The notes under the pieces are model-generated. The model was not told the origin of the DNA, ran no database searches, and saw only the letters and a list, made by a program, of their open reading frames with translations. Shown one piece after another: positions 1 to 7,400 of a stretch of DNA of 35,881 bases. The position numbers and the translations under genes are program-made. The stretch spans positions 1 to 35,881 of the forward strand of contig CAZXCV010000013.1 of assembly GCA_964639215.1 (NCBI GenBank), in the 5' to 3' direction. The stretch is from UBA6120 sp964639215 (GTDB lineage Bacteria; Bacillota_I; Bacilli_A; RFN20; CAG-826). Positions within the stretch are counted from its first letter, which is position 1; each line of letters starts with the position of its first letter.

Positions 1-133
1 GCCTTGATAATTGTATCAAAGCTTCACTAGGCAGATGGCAAAGGTTGTTTCAATTTATACAAATATTAGGGTAAACGTTCAATCGTGCAACCCTTCAAAG
101 AAATCGCTCAACTATTGAAATGTAGCAATTTAA

Positions 134-1048
134 CTATAAATAATTGATCGTGGCATTAATGGTCGTAATTGGCATATATGCGTAGAGCGCTTGAATCGTT
201 GGTTTGTTTGCTTTGTCATCCGGTCTAAAAGAAGCATAGACATTCTCACCATAATAGGCATTTACAGATTCAAAAGAATAATTATCATTTACAACAAAAT
301 ATGGATAAAGTCTATTTGAATAAAATGCACTCACAAAATCATAATTATCTGAGCCCGGAACGCCAAGCAGTGAACCCCTAATGATTATCGCTCGAGTTCT
401 TCTCACGTCAAGAATTGTCATCCTAGATGTATCTACTTGACCTGGATATGTCATTTTGATTACAACTTCGCCTCGATAATATATTTTAAATATATCGCCG
501 GCAATTACCCGAGTTTGAATACTATAATTTGTCATATCGAGGAAAAATATGTTGCCATCCAATAAAGCTGTCAATCTATCGGGAATATGAAACCCATAAT
601 CATAAGTTACAACCATTGTCTCTTGATAAATTCCTTTATCTTCATCTTGGCAGATGATATCAAATGCATTTGTAAATACTTTGATTTTATCAGCATTTAG
701 CGTTGTAAACTCATCACTAAATGTGGATGACATCATTGGATTCCGACGTAATAAATATCCACTATCGATTTCTAGGAAGTAAACCTTGTCGTTGTCAGTT
801 TGTTCAATTTTAAAACTTAAATCATACTGATAGTATGTATATGAAAACGTATCATCTTCTTGTATTGGAAGAAAAGATAATGATTTAATCGTGTTAATTA
901 TATTGGCACTTTCTCTGCGAGATAGATTAGTTTCAAGTGCTTCATCATTATGAAAGTAAACTGCTTCAGTAATCTTCGTGCCTTCTCCAGGAGTACATCC
1001 AATTAATAATAAGGATGATAATAATAACAAGAGTGATTTTCTATACAT
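134..1048 (-). CDS. Predicted lipoprotein of unknown function (304 aa)
   Basis: The N-terminus has a short basic start, a run of leucines and a lipobox ending LLIGC, so Cys18 is the likely lipidated residue and the mature protein would be anchored on the outer face of the membrane. An AAGGAAG ribosome binding site lies just upstream of the ATG, which supports this start. The rest is a soluble, Tyr/Asp/Asn-rich domain of about 285 residues with no motif I recognise. It stands alone; the next gene on the same strand starts about 1.4 kb upstream and ends 200 bp before this one. Lipoproteins of similar style occur at 24421 and 34652, but I see no obvious shared domain. Function unknown. Confidence 0.75.
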   Translation of the reverse strand: MYRKSLLLLLSSLLLIGCTPGEGTKITEAVYFHNDEALETNLSRRESANIINTIKSLSFLPIQEDDTFSYTYYQYDLSFKIEQTDNDKVYFLEIDSGYLLRRNPMMSSTFSDEFTTLNADKIKVFTNAFDIICQDEDKGIYQETMVVTYDYGFHIPDRLTALLDGNIFFLDMTNYSIQTRVIAGDIFKIYYRGEVVIKMTYPGQVDTSRMTILDVRRTRAIIIRGSLLGVPGSDNYDFVSAFYSNRLYPYFVVNDNYSFESVNAYYGENVYASFRPDDKANKPTIQALYAYMPITTINATINYL

Positions 1049-1248
1049 AAACCTACTTCCTTCTTAAAATGAGTAATTCGTATCAGCTCTATTTAAAACA
1101 AATGATTATGCGACCATAAAATACTGTGAGGCCGAATTTATATTTTGAATGCTTTCCTTAATTTTATCTTTTTGGCCAAATATATACCGCTATGAAAAGA
1201 ATGATAACTCGGAAGCTCTAGTAATCCCATAAAATCCGCCGCTCTTCT

Positions 1249-2502
1249 TTAAAAATCCATACTATTAAAATTTAGTAAAAATTCTTCAAGAGATATAACT
1301 AATATTCCCATCACGTTTGTGAAAGAAAGAATAGATTTATTAATAACCATTATTTTTTTAAACGATCCAGGTACTGAGAGTAAGGCATCGTACTCATTGT
1401 TTAAATGTTTCCCAGTGGGTATCTCATCCATTATTTGAATGTAATATTCTTTACTTCCCATCCGGGCAATAAAATCGACTTCTGATTGAACATAGACATA
1501 CTTTCCTTCTTTATTTTTCTTTTTTTGTTCTATGAAACCAACATCAACGCGATATCCCCGTGTGATTAATTCGTTATACACGGCATTTTCGATTAAAAAA
1601 CCTTGATTTGGCTCCCTAAAATTGATTCTGACATTACGAAGCCCTATGTCTGCACAGTAAAATTTGGAAGGAGTGTTTAAATATTGTTTGCCTTTAATGT
1701 TGTATCTTTTCACTTGATCAAACAAAAATGCGTTGGTAATACCCTCAAAGAACTTGGCAATTGTCTCATTGTCTATTTTAATGTGCTTCTCGCTAGATAG
1801 ATAATTGGACATGTTCAGTGGGTTAGTTAAGCTACCAGTCGTTGAACATAGAGCGTCAACCGTTGCTGATAATTCATCAATCAAATAAGTATTGATATTC
1901 TTTTTGATATCATCAATATAGACTTTCTTCATCAAATTATCTAAATATCTCTCTTTTGCTCGATCGGTTTCTTCTTCAAATAACCCAGGCATACCGCCTA
2001 ATTTTAAATACTCATCTAACGCAAATCTTTTATCCTTTTGATAAGCTTCAAAGTATTCAGAAAATGATAAAGGCCGCACATTTATTTCTGTACCTCTATC
2101 TTTAAATTCATCATTGATGTCTTTTGATAGGAACTTGGAGTTGCTTCCAGTTATGTAAATATCAAAGTTTTGATGTTTATTTAGTGAATTAACTGCACGC
2201 ACAAAATCTTCTGCCAATTGAATTTCATCGATAAATATATAATATTGCGCGTCGTCTCTATTGGCTTTTTTTTCAACGTATTCGCGCAATTTTCCTTTTT
2301 CTCGCAATTCATCATTTTTTTCATCATCGAGTTCAACAATGAAAATTTGCCAATCCTCAATCCCGTTTTTTAGCAAAAAGTCACGATATAAATGCGATAA
2401 AAGATAGGATTTCCCAGACCTTCTTAATCCTGTGATAATCTTGATTTTTGATGAATGACGTTTAGATATTAATTGGTTTAAATACAAATCTCTTCTGATC
2501 AT
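1249..2502 (-). CDS. AAA family ATPase with C-terminal DUF4143 domain
   Basis: P-loop ATPase of the AAA_14/DUF4143 family. The Walker A motif is GLRRSGKS at about residues 25-32, and a Walker B-like run YYIFIDEIQ lies near residues 87-95. A sensor-like ITGSNSKFLS follows. The C-terminal third carries the family's PD-(D/E)XK-like pattern (EVDFIA, then YYIQI). Length (417 aa) is normal. The start has a good GAGGAAA site 8-9 bases upstream. Proteins of this family are common, often multi-copy, and their role is poorly defined; links to mobile DNA or toxin-antitoxin-like behaviour have been suggested but nothing here proves it. A clear paralogue sits at 3451-4689. Confidence 0.9.
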   Translation of the reverse strand: MIRRDLYLNQLISKRHSSKIKIITGLRRSGKSYLLSHLYRDFLLKNGIEDWQIFIVELDDEKNDELREKGKLREYVEKKANRDDAQYYIFIDEIQLAEDFVRAVNSLNKHQNFDIYITGSNSKFLSKDINDEFKDRGTEINVRPLSFSEYFEAYQKDKRFALDEYLKLGGMPGLFEEETDRAKERYLDNLMKKVYIDDIKKNINTYLIDELSATVDALCSTTGSLTNPLNMSNYLSSEKHIKIDNETIAKFFEGITNAFLFDQVKRYNIKGKQYLNTPSKFYCADIGLRNVRINFREPNQGFLIENAVYNELITRGYRVDVGFIEQKKKNKEGKYVYVQSEVDFIARMGSKEYYIQIMDEIPTGKHLNNEYDALLSVPGSFKKIMVINKSILSFTNVMGILVISLEEFLLNFNSMDF

Positions 2503-2669
2503 AGCATTTCCTCATGTCCGCATTTTTACAGCATATTCTGGTTTTTTGCGATTTCATTATAACATAAAAAGTTCGATATCAAATATTTTTATCTTTTTTA
2601 CATTGAGCTATGTCTTAAACAGAAAATATACAAAATACTTATTCTCTTCACTTGTCAGTCTCATTAAAA

Positions 2670-2734
2670 ATACCCCATAAGTTCGTTTCTTATTTTGCGA
2701 CTGAACGCAACATAAGTCCAACTTAATGGGGTAT
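2670..2734. repeat. Large inverted repeat with nested hairpin
   Basis: Left arm ATACCCCATAAGTT (2670-2683) pairs with AACTTAATGGGGTAT (2720-2734), with one bulged base. Inside lies a second hairpin, TTGCG (2695-2699) with CGCAA (2706-2710). The structure ends about 13 bases before the 17-base motif at 2747, the same arrangement as the hairpin at 4951-4973 and the motif at 4983. It could be a terminator of a lost gene or part of a mobile element end. Confidence 0.6.
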
Positions 2735-2746
2735 CTTCAGTTGCGC

Positions 2747-2763
2747 TGGCAGGAGTGGAGGGA
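2747..2763 (+). repeat. 17-base repeated motif, copy 1
   Basis: TGGCAGGAGTGGAGGGA is identical and in the same orientation as the copy at 4983-4999. Both copies follow a hairpin and a TATCTT sequence. A 14-base companion, TTTGATACGCAAAA, lies at 2897-2910, about 135 bases downstream of this motif. The two copies bracket a 2.2-kb block holding the small membrane protein and the second DUF4143 ATPase. Confidence 0.6.
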
Positions 2764-2896
2764 TTACTCACAATTAATTACGCCGGTCTCCTTTCATAAG
2801 CAAATGACTGTTTCGCCCATTTTCTTAGATGTTTATTGGTACTTATGTTCACAGTGCACTGCATTTTTATTATGTCGTTATTATTCTAATCGCCTG

Positions 2897-2910
2897 TTTG
2901 ATACGCAAAA
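2897..2910 (+). repeat. 14-base repeated motif TTTGATACGCAAAA, copy 1
   Basis: Identical to 4931-4944. A 14-base match alone could occur by chance in a window of this size, but its closeness to the 17-base repeat in both places makes common origin likely. Its order relative to the 17-base motif differs: downstream here, upstream at 4931. Confidence 0.45.
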
Positions 2911-3174
2911 ATTCTTATTTGTAAGAGTTATACTTTTTTGGTTTTTAAAATGAAAATGGATAATTTTTTTGTTCACTATATCTCTTGAAAAACTGTTACT
3001 TTGTTTGTGAGTATCCGAAACCAACTAAATATTTACTCTATAATTATTCAATTCTTGATATTCATCGAATCGTTCTCTTTTAAGGTCTAGTCTACCCATT
3101 TATATTTAAAACTCTCGGAGGTTTATCTTACAACGATGACGTTTTCCTTAAAGTATATTTGGATATGTATGCGA

Positions 3175-3423
3175 CTATCGACCACCATATATTTTCATCA
3201 ACAACAAAAACAAAAGATATCCACCGATTGCGGAGGACAATAATCCCACTGCGAAACCATACCATGCGCCTTTGATTGTTCTTGATTTTTTCATGATTAT
3301 GGCGATGACTAGGCCAATAAAACTAAGAAAATAACCGAAAAGAAAGCCGGCGACGATTGATCCTGCATCAATTCTATTGATATTTTCCTTACTACTTTCT
3401 TGTGCTATAAAATCTTGTTCCAT
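3175..3423 (-). CDS. Small membrane protein (82 aa)
   Basis: Two hydrophobic segments are visible, roughly residues 20-45 (rich in Gly/Phe/Ile) and 55-77, joined by a basic loop (KKSRTIKGAW), so a two-helix membrane protein with a cytoplasmic loop is likely. The N-terminal 18 residues are polar. It starts 27 bases after the stop of the DUF4143 ATPase at 3451 and is probably co-transcribed with it. The ribosome binding site is weak. It is not a family I can name, although similar DUF4190-like two-helix proteins are common in Bacillota. Confidence 0.6.
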   Translation of the reverse strand: MEQDFIAQESSKENINRIDAGSIVAGFLFGYFLSFIGLVIAIIMKKSRTIKGAWYGFAVGLLSSAIGGYLLFLLLMKIYGGR

Positions 3424-3450
3424 GAGTTATCTTTCTAGGATGAGTAAAAA

Positions 3451-4689
3451 TTATTTAATTATATCGAAATCTAGTAAGAAATCGATGATGCCGATAACCA
3501 ATATTCCTTCTTCCGTCAACCATGGTTTAATGTTATTTTTGACAATCATTACTTTTTTGAAGTTATCCGAGATATTCATCAAAGGCCGTTGTTCTTGAAC
3601 CGTCTTCTCTCTCGTGTCTAAATTTGAAGCCACTTGAATATAATAACGATGCCCGGCTTGGTTACAAACGAAATCTACTTCAAGCTGTTTCTTGTCGTCT
3701 TTTTCTCTGATCTCGACAATGCCGATGTCAACATTATAACCTCTTCTTATAAGTTCGTTATAGACAAGGTTTTCCATAAGATGATTTTCCTCTTGTTGCC
3801 GGAAGTTTAACCGAGCATTTCTAAGTCCAATATCGGAAAAATAATACTTCGCCAAAGATTGAATGTATCGTTTTCCTTTAACGTCATAGCGGTCGACTTT
3901 TTCGATGAGAAAAGAGTCACAAAGATACGTTAGATATTGAATCACCGTATTTTTCGATAAACCCTTGTTACCATTACTGATAAATGAGTTAGTTAGTCTT
4001 GTCGCACTGGTCAAAGAACCAATCGAAGAGGCCAGTATATTTACTAACGATTCCAATACATCAATCTTTTGAATGTTATTTCTTTCGATGATATCTTTGA
4101 AATAAGTAAGTTCTAATAAGTCTTTGAGATAGCGCGATTTTTGCTCGTCACTAGCCATCGATACAATTAGTGGCATTCCTCCGTAGCGAATATAATCTTT
4201 GAATGCTTCACTTTTTTCTTTCGTGTTTGCTTCATAGTATTCTGAAAATGATAATGGATAGACTCTTATCTGTTGCCCTCTTCCTCTAAACTCAGTGATG
4301 ATATCAGTCGAAAGAAATTTTGAATTACTTCCAGATACGTAAATGTCTAAATTTTTCATGTTTAAGAAACCATTTAATACGGATTCAAAGTCTTTAACTA
4401 ATTGAATTTCATCAATAATCACGTAATAAATCAGATTATCTATAATTTTGCTTCTGACAAATTCATCTAGTTTGTCCGGATCGTGATATTGTCTATTTTT
4501 TCTATCATCTAAATTCAACTTAATGATGTGATCCTCATTAATCCCATTATTTAATAAATGGTTTTTAAAAAGTGGATCAAGCAAGTATGATTTTCCACTT
4601 CTTCTGATTCCGGTCACAATTTTAATTAGACCATTATCAATTGATGCCACCAGTTGCCGTAAGTACAGATCACGGTTGATTTCTTTCAT
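3451..4689 (-). CDS. AAA family ATPase with C-terminal DUF4143 domain (paralogue)
   Basis: Clear paralogue of the protein at 1249-2502, sharing the opening RDLYL, Walker A GIRRSGKS (residues 27-34), Walker B YYVIIDEIQ, the YVSGSNSKFLS sensor region, PLSFSEYYEA, and the C-terminal EVDFVC/YYIQV nuclease-like signature. I chose the ATG at 4689 because GAGGTG lies directly upstream; a start six codons earlier (4707) is possible. Its 3' neighbour is the small membrane protein at 3175. The two ATPases differ enough that the duplication is not recent. The 17-base direct repeats flank this gene and its small neighbour. Confidence 0.88.
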   Translation of the reverse strand: MKEINRDLYLRQLVASIDNGLIKIVTGIRRSGKSYLLDPLFKNHLLNNGINEDHIIKLNLDDRKNRQYHDPDKLDEFVRSKIIDNLIYYVIIDEIQLVKDFESVLNGFLNMKNLDIYVSGSNSKFLSTDIITEFRGRGQQIRVYPLSFSEYYEANTKEKSEAFKDYIRYGGMPLIVSMASDEQKSRYLKDLLELTYFKDIIERNNIQKIDVLESLVNILASSIGSLTSATRLTNSFISNGNKGLSKNTVIQYLTYLCDSFLIEKVDRYDVKGKRYIQSLAKYYFSDIGLRNARLNFRQQEENHLMENLVYNELIRRGYNVDIGIVEIREKDDKKQLEVDFVCNQAGHRYYIQVASNLDTREKTVQEQRPLMNISDNFKKVMIVKNNIKPWLTEEGILVIGIIDFLLDFDIIK

Positions 4690-4930
4690 ATGCACCTCAC
4701 TGAACATATTTTCCGTTTATGCCTTTTTTGTTCAATCTAATTCTAATGTTTAATGCTTCTATATGCAATAAAAACTAGCCGGTTTTTCCGTTTTGGTAAA
4801 TCTTGTTCACTATGTGCAATTGACGAATCTTCATCTAGATGATCTTTGAGGTGAAAAACTTCTTTTCATGGTAAATCATTTGATACCTTTGTAGCATAAA
4901 GTAAACATTTGTGGCGATTTTTGATACTCA

Positions 4931-4944
4931 TTTGATACGCAAAA
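4931..4944 (+). repeat. 14-base repeated motif TTTGATACGCAAAA, copy 2
   Basis: Identical to 2897-2910. It lies immediately before the hairpin at 4951-4973 and 39 bases before the second copy of the 17-base motif. Confidence 0.45.
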
Positions 4945-4950
4945 TATACA

Positions 4951-4973
4951 AAAAGCCGTCTTAGACGGCTTTT
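4951..4973. terminator. Perfect 11-bp hairpin, bidirectional terminator
   Basis: AAAAGCCGTCT and AGACGGCTTTT are separated by one base, giving a strong stem with a U-tract on either strand. It is the nearest terminator downstream of ogt (minus strand, 168 bp beyond the ogt stop), but it may instead belong to the repeat element, since a hairpin also precedes the other copy of the 17-base motif. Confidence 0.7.
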
Positions 4974-4982
4974 ATCTTGTAA

Positions 4983-4999
4983 TGGCAGGAGTGGAGGGA
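4983..4999 (+). repeat. 17-base repeated motif, copy 2
   Basis: Identical to 2747-2763 and likewise placed about 10-13 bases after a hairpin followed by TATCTT. The distance between copies is 2,236 bp. Confidence 0.6.
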
Positions 5000-5140
5000 A
5001 TCGCGTTACTGCGCTTAATTCAAGACCATACTTAAAATAATGGTTTGATCTTATACATATCATTTAAATCAATAAGTGTGAATGTCAAAAATGGTAATAA
5101 TCGAATGGCACTTATATTAATGGATTATGTTTGAGGATGA

Positions 5141-5596
5141 CTATATCGCTCGCTCGTGCTTTAATAGCTTTTCTTTTAAATCAATATGGTTCTTACCGGA
5201 ATAACCCGTCATCTTCCCATCAGTACCAATAACACGGTGACAGGGCACTACTAATCCGATTGGGTTATTGCGACAAGCTTGACCGACCGCTCGAGCGGCA
5301 TGTGGGTGTCCAATTTGACTGGCGATGTCTTGATATGTTCTTACTTCACCTAGTGGGATCGTTAGTAATGCATTCCACACTTTAAGTTGAAATGGTGTTC
5401 CTGATTCAAAATGAACGGGAAATGAAATTGGCTTTCTTTCTAAAAAATAAGCATCAATCCGTTTGGCGAGTGTTGGATGTTCTGGAAATTCCTCTTGGTC
5501 TCCATCTACAAAACTCATTGATGTCAATTCATCATCAACGAGTGACATCCGTAATAATCCGAGTGGTGTCATTTGATCGCATGTTGCAAGTTTCAT
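5141..5596 (-). CDS. ogt: Methylated-DNA-[protein]-cysteine S-methyltransferase
   Basis: Repairs O6-alkylguanine (and O4-alkylthymine) in DNA by moving the alkyl group irreversibly to its own cysteine. The active-site PCHRV motif is present with Cys119 as acceptor, followed by the conserved GYSGK loop, and the DNA-binding helix region (TYQDIASQIGHPHAARAVGQA) is intact. The N-terminal domain is short, as in Ogt-type enzymes; at 151 aa the length is normal. An excellent AAGGAGG site supports the ATG. It lies 73 bp downstream of buk on the same strand and probably has its own promoter; no functional link to buk is evident. Confidence 0.95.
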   Translation of the reverse strand: MKLATCDQMTPLGLLRMSLVDDELTSMSFVDGDQEEFPEHPTLAKRIDAYFLERKPISFPVHFESGTPFQLKVWNALLTIPLGEVRTYQDIASQIGHPHAARAVGQACRNNPIGLVVPCHRVIGTDGKMTGYSGKNHIDLKEKLLKHERAI

Positions 5597-5669
5597 GTTT
5601 ACTTACCTCCTTAAGATAAGTATGGGGCAATATATTGGATGTGAATCTCAAAAAAATCCCAATTTTACA

Positions 5670-6731
5670 TTAGACATACGTCTTGGCCGTATCTTTTCCG
5701 AATAAGACCGCTAAGACAGAATCATTTAATGCTTGTAATTCTTCTTCTCCCGGACTGACAAAGACTGGTGCAATCCATTTAATCCGGTCAATCACTTTAT
5801 GAGTGAAGAGATGGCTGTGGCAAATACCACCTGTCAAAATAATTCCATCAACTTCTCCATTAGTGATCGTCGCCATCGCGCCGATTTCTTTCGCGACTTG
5901 ATAAACAAACGCTTCAAATAAGAGAGCAGCATCTTGATGACCTTCTTCAATCATCTTAATGACTTTGCGAAGATCATTTGTTCCTAGATATGCTTGAAAA
6001 CCGCCATTACCGCGTAAAATACCACGGAAAAACTTTTCATCGTATTTGCCACTCAAAAATAACTCGATTAACAGTTTTGTTGGGAGGGCACCAGACCGTT
6101 CTGGTGAAAACGGTCCTTCGCTAATCGCGTCGGTCACATCAATGACACGACCATGATGATGCATTCCTATCGAGATACCACCGCCGATGTGGGCGACGAT
6201 GAGATTTACTTTTTCGTAATCAAGTCCATGAACTTTGCAGTGTTTCTTAGCAACCGCTTTATGATTTAAGGCATGAAACGTCATCGGACGTTTAAATAGC
6301 GGATGTCCTGATATCACGGCAATATCTGTCGCTTCAAATGTACTTGGCGGGTCAGTGATAAACGAGGGAATGCCATATTGTTCACCAAGTGAAAAACCGA
6401 TTAACGCTGTTAAGTTACTTGGATGTTTATAGGTTGAGTGTTTCGAGTCTTCCAAAATTGCTTCATTAATGCGATAGACACCGCTTGGCACTGGTTTTAT
6501 GATCCCGCCGCGACAGCTAATCGCCGCAAATGATGCTAAATCAATGTTCATGCTTTTTAGTGCATCGTCGATGACTTGCCGACGAAAGGCAATTTCTTGT
6601 TCAATCGTCGGATATTTTGCTAACTCTTCGCTTGAATGCATGAAATTGGATTCGTGAATGAGCTTTCCATCTTCAAAGATGCCAATCTTCGTCGATGTGC
6701 TTCCGGGATTGATTGCTAAAATTTTAAACAT
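5670..6731 (-). CDS. buk: Butyrate kinase
   Basis: Member of the acetate/butyrate kinase (ASKHA) family; interconverts butyryl phosphate + ADP and butyrate + ATP, and some members take isobutyrate or other branched acids. The N-terminal phosphate-binding sequence NPGSTSTK is at residues 9-16, with later GGGISIG and the conserved VTDAISEGPFSPERSG stretch. The length of 353 aa is typical of Buk and shorter than acetate kinase (~400). An AGAGG ribosome binding site precedes the ATG. The usual partner gene for phosphotransbutyrylase (ptb) is not adjacent, so the acyl phosphate must be made by an enzyme encoded elsewhere. A terminator-like hairpin lies 56 bp upstream. Confidence 0.92.
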   Translation of the reverse strand: MFKILAINPGSTSTKIGIFEDGKLIHESNFMHSSEELAKYPTIEQEIAFRRQVIDDALKSMNIDLASFAAISCRGGIIKPVPSGVYRINEAILEDSKHSTYKHPSNLTALIGFSLGEQYGIPSFITDPPSTFEATDIAVISGHPLFKRPMTFHALNHKAVAKKHCKVHGLDYEKVNLIVAHIGGGISIGMHHHGRVIDVTDAISEGPFSPERSGALPTKLLIELFLSGKYDEKFFRGILRGNGGFQAYLGTNDLRKVIKMIEEGHQDAALLFEAFVYQVAKEIGAMATITNGEVDGIILTGGICHSHLFTHKVIDRIKWIAPVFVSPGEEELQALNDSVLAVLFGKDTAKTYV

Positions 6732-6786
6732 AATGAACCTCTGGTTATTATTTTATATGATTCAACCAAAGATGGAACATCAAGCA

Positions 6787-6814
6787 AAGAAAAACCAGTG
6801 TCTCCACTGGTTTA
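6787..6814 (-). terminator. Hairpin plus U-tract upstream of buk (possible attenuator)
   Basis: Stem AAACCAGTG (6793-6801) with CACTGGTTT (6806-6814), 9 bp and a 4-base loop; on the minus strand it runs into TTTTTCTTT. It sits between the terminator at 6967 and the start of buk at 6731. Because the upstream operon already has its own terminator, this one may interrupt the buk leader. I saw no T-box consensus. Confidence 0.6.
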
Positions 6815-6966
6815 AAGGGGGTAGACAAGTCGAATGTTATCGTTGACCTATTTAAAGATTAACATAGCGACCACATTTTTCAACCCCGATATTATTTAAG
6901 AATCAAGTAATTAATCATTTTCATTGTTTATGGTTAGTGGTTGCTAAATCAAATCTGGTCTGTCAC

Positions 6967-6996
6967 AAAAAAAAGAAACGTGCATCACATTTCTTT
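6967..6996 (-). terminator. Terminator of the antiporter/PII-like operon
   Basis: AAAGAAACGTG (6972-6982) pairs with CACATTTCTTT (6986-6996), 10 pairs with one mismatch, and on the minus strand the stem is followed by a run of T. It lies 34 bp after the stop of the PII-like gene. Confidence 0.7.
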
Positions 6997-7029
6997 CCTG
7001 GTGTTAGTAATACTACCTACTTCTTCAAA

Positions 7030-7371
7030 CTATTTATAGCGTTTATAGCCTTTGACACTGTCGATTGGTAACGAGAAGATAATACCGCTATCAGGTCCTT
7101 CAAGTGAGCCAACGACACCCTCGATAATCTTCGTGATTTGGCTGACTTGTTCATCTTGGGCGACTAATAACAATGTCTTTGTCTGGCGATTGTTATTGGA
7201 GAAGAGACTTCTTAATGATCCAAAGATTGAAAATTCATCGGCTTCCGCTAATTCACGGCCCATCCCCGTGCTATCAATAATCGTCGCCCCTGAGATTTTC
7301 TCATCGGCTAAACGTGATAATAACAACTGCAGCAGTTCTGTTTTAATCAAAACATAGACAACGAGTTTCAT
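7030..7371 (-). CDS. PII-like small regulatory protein, antiporter partner
   Basis: A 113-aa protein with the length and pattern of the PII/CutA-like ferredoxin-fold superfamily: an N-terminal beta strand (KLVVYVLIKTELLQLLL), a helix, a STGMGRE loop in the place of the PII T-loop region, a second strand (TKTLLLVAQ) and a C-terminal strand. I moved the start to the ATG at 7371 because GGGGAG lies six bases before it; the upstream in-frame start at 7398 has no such site. The gene follows the antiporter by 29 bp. PII-like proteins often gate neighbouring membrane transporters, so it probably senses a nucleotide or ion and controls the antiporter. That role is inferred from position only. Confidence 0.7.
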   Translation of the reverse strand: MKLVVYVLIKTELLQLLLSRLADEKISGATIIDSTGMGRELAEADEFSIFGSLRSLFSNNNRQTKTLLLVAQDEQVSQITKIIEGVVGSLEGPDSGIIFSLPIDSVKGYKRYK

Positions 7372-7400
7372 ATTGTGCTCCCCACTTGATTTTAACATGA

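Larger units (their letters stand above)
2503..3174. other. Gene-poor AT-rich region with repeat remnants
   Basis: I see no convincing gene in this 670-bp stretch. It holds a large stem-loop (2670-2734), a 17-base motif (2747-2763) and a 14-base motif (2897-2910), the last two repeated at 4983 and 4931. A 75-codon open frame at 2726-2953 starts inside the stem-loop, contains the repeated motif, lacks a ribosome binding site and is most likely not a gene. The remainder is AT-rich and featureless. Confidence 0.5.
4690..5140. other. Intergenic region with repeat remnants
   Basis: No supported gene. The region holds the second copies of the 14-base (4931-4944) and 17-base (4983-4999) motifs, separated by an 11-bp perfect hairpin at 4951-4973. 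A 65-codon minus-strand open frame (4866-5063) spans these repeats and has no ribosome binding site, so I do not call it. The sequence resembles the 3' end of a lost recombinase-type gene followed by its terminator, but no recombinase motif remains. Confidence 0.45.

Noticed and set aside
2747..2763. GGAGTGGAGGGA as part of a tRNA T-arm or a tRNA-based attachment site
   Set aside because: The following bases do not continue with the TTCGAAcc-type loop in either copy, and no cloverleaf can be drawn around them.
2726..2953. 75-codon plus-strand open frame
   Set aside because: It begins inside the stem-loop, contains the repeated 17-base motif, has no ribosome binding site and resembles no protein family.
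4866..5063. 65-codon minus-strand open frame
   Set aside because: It runs across the hairpin and both repeat motifs, lacks a ribosome binding site, and is best explained as chance reading of repeat sequence.
6732..6966. T-box or other known riboswitch in the buk leader
   Set aside because: No TGGNACCNCG-like antiterminator sequence or other recognisable aptamer core was found, only the hairpin.
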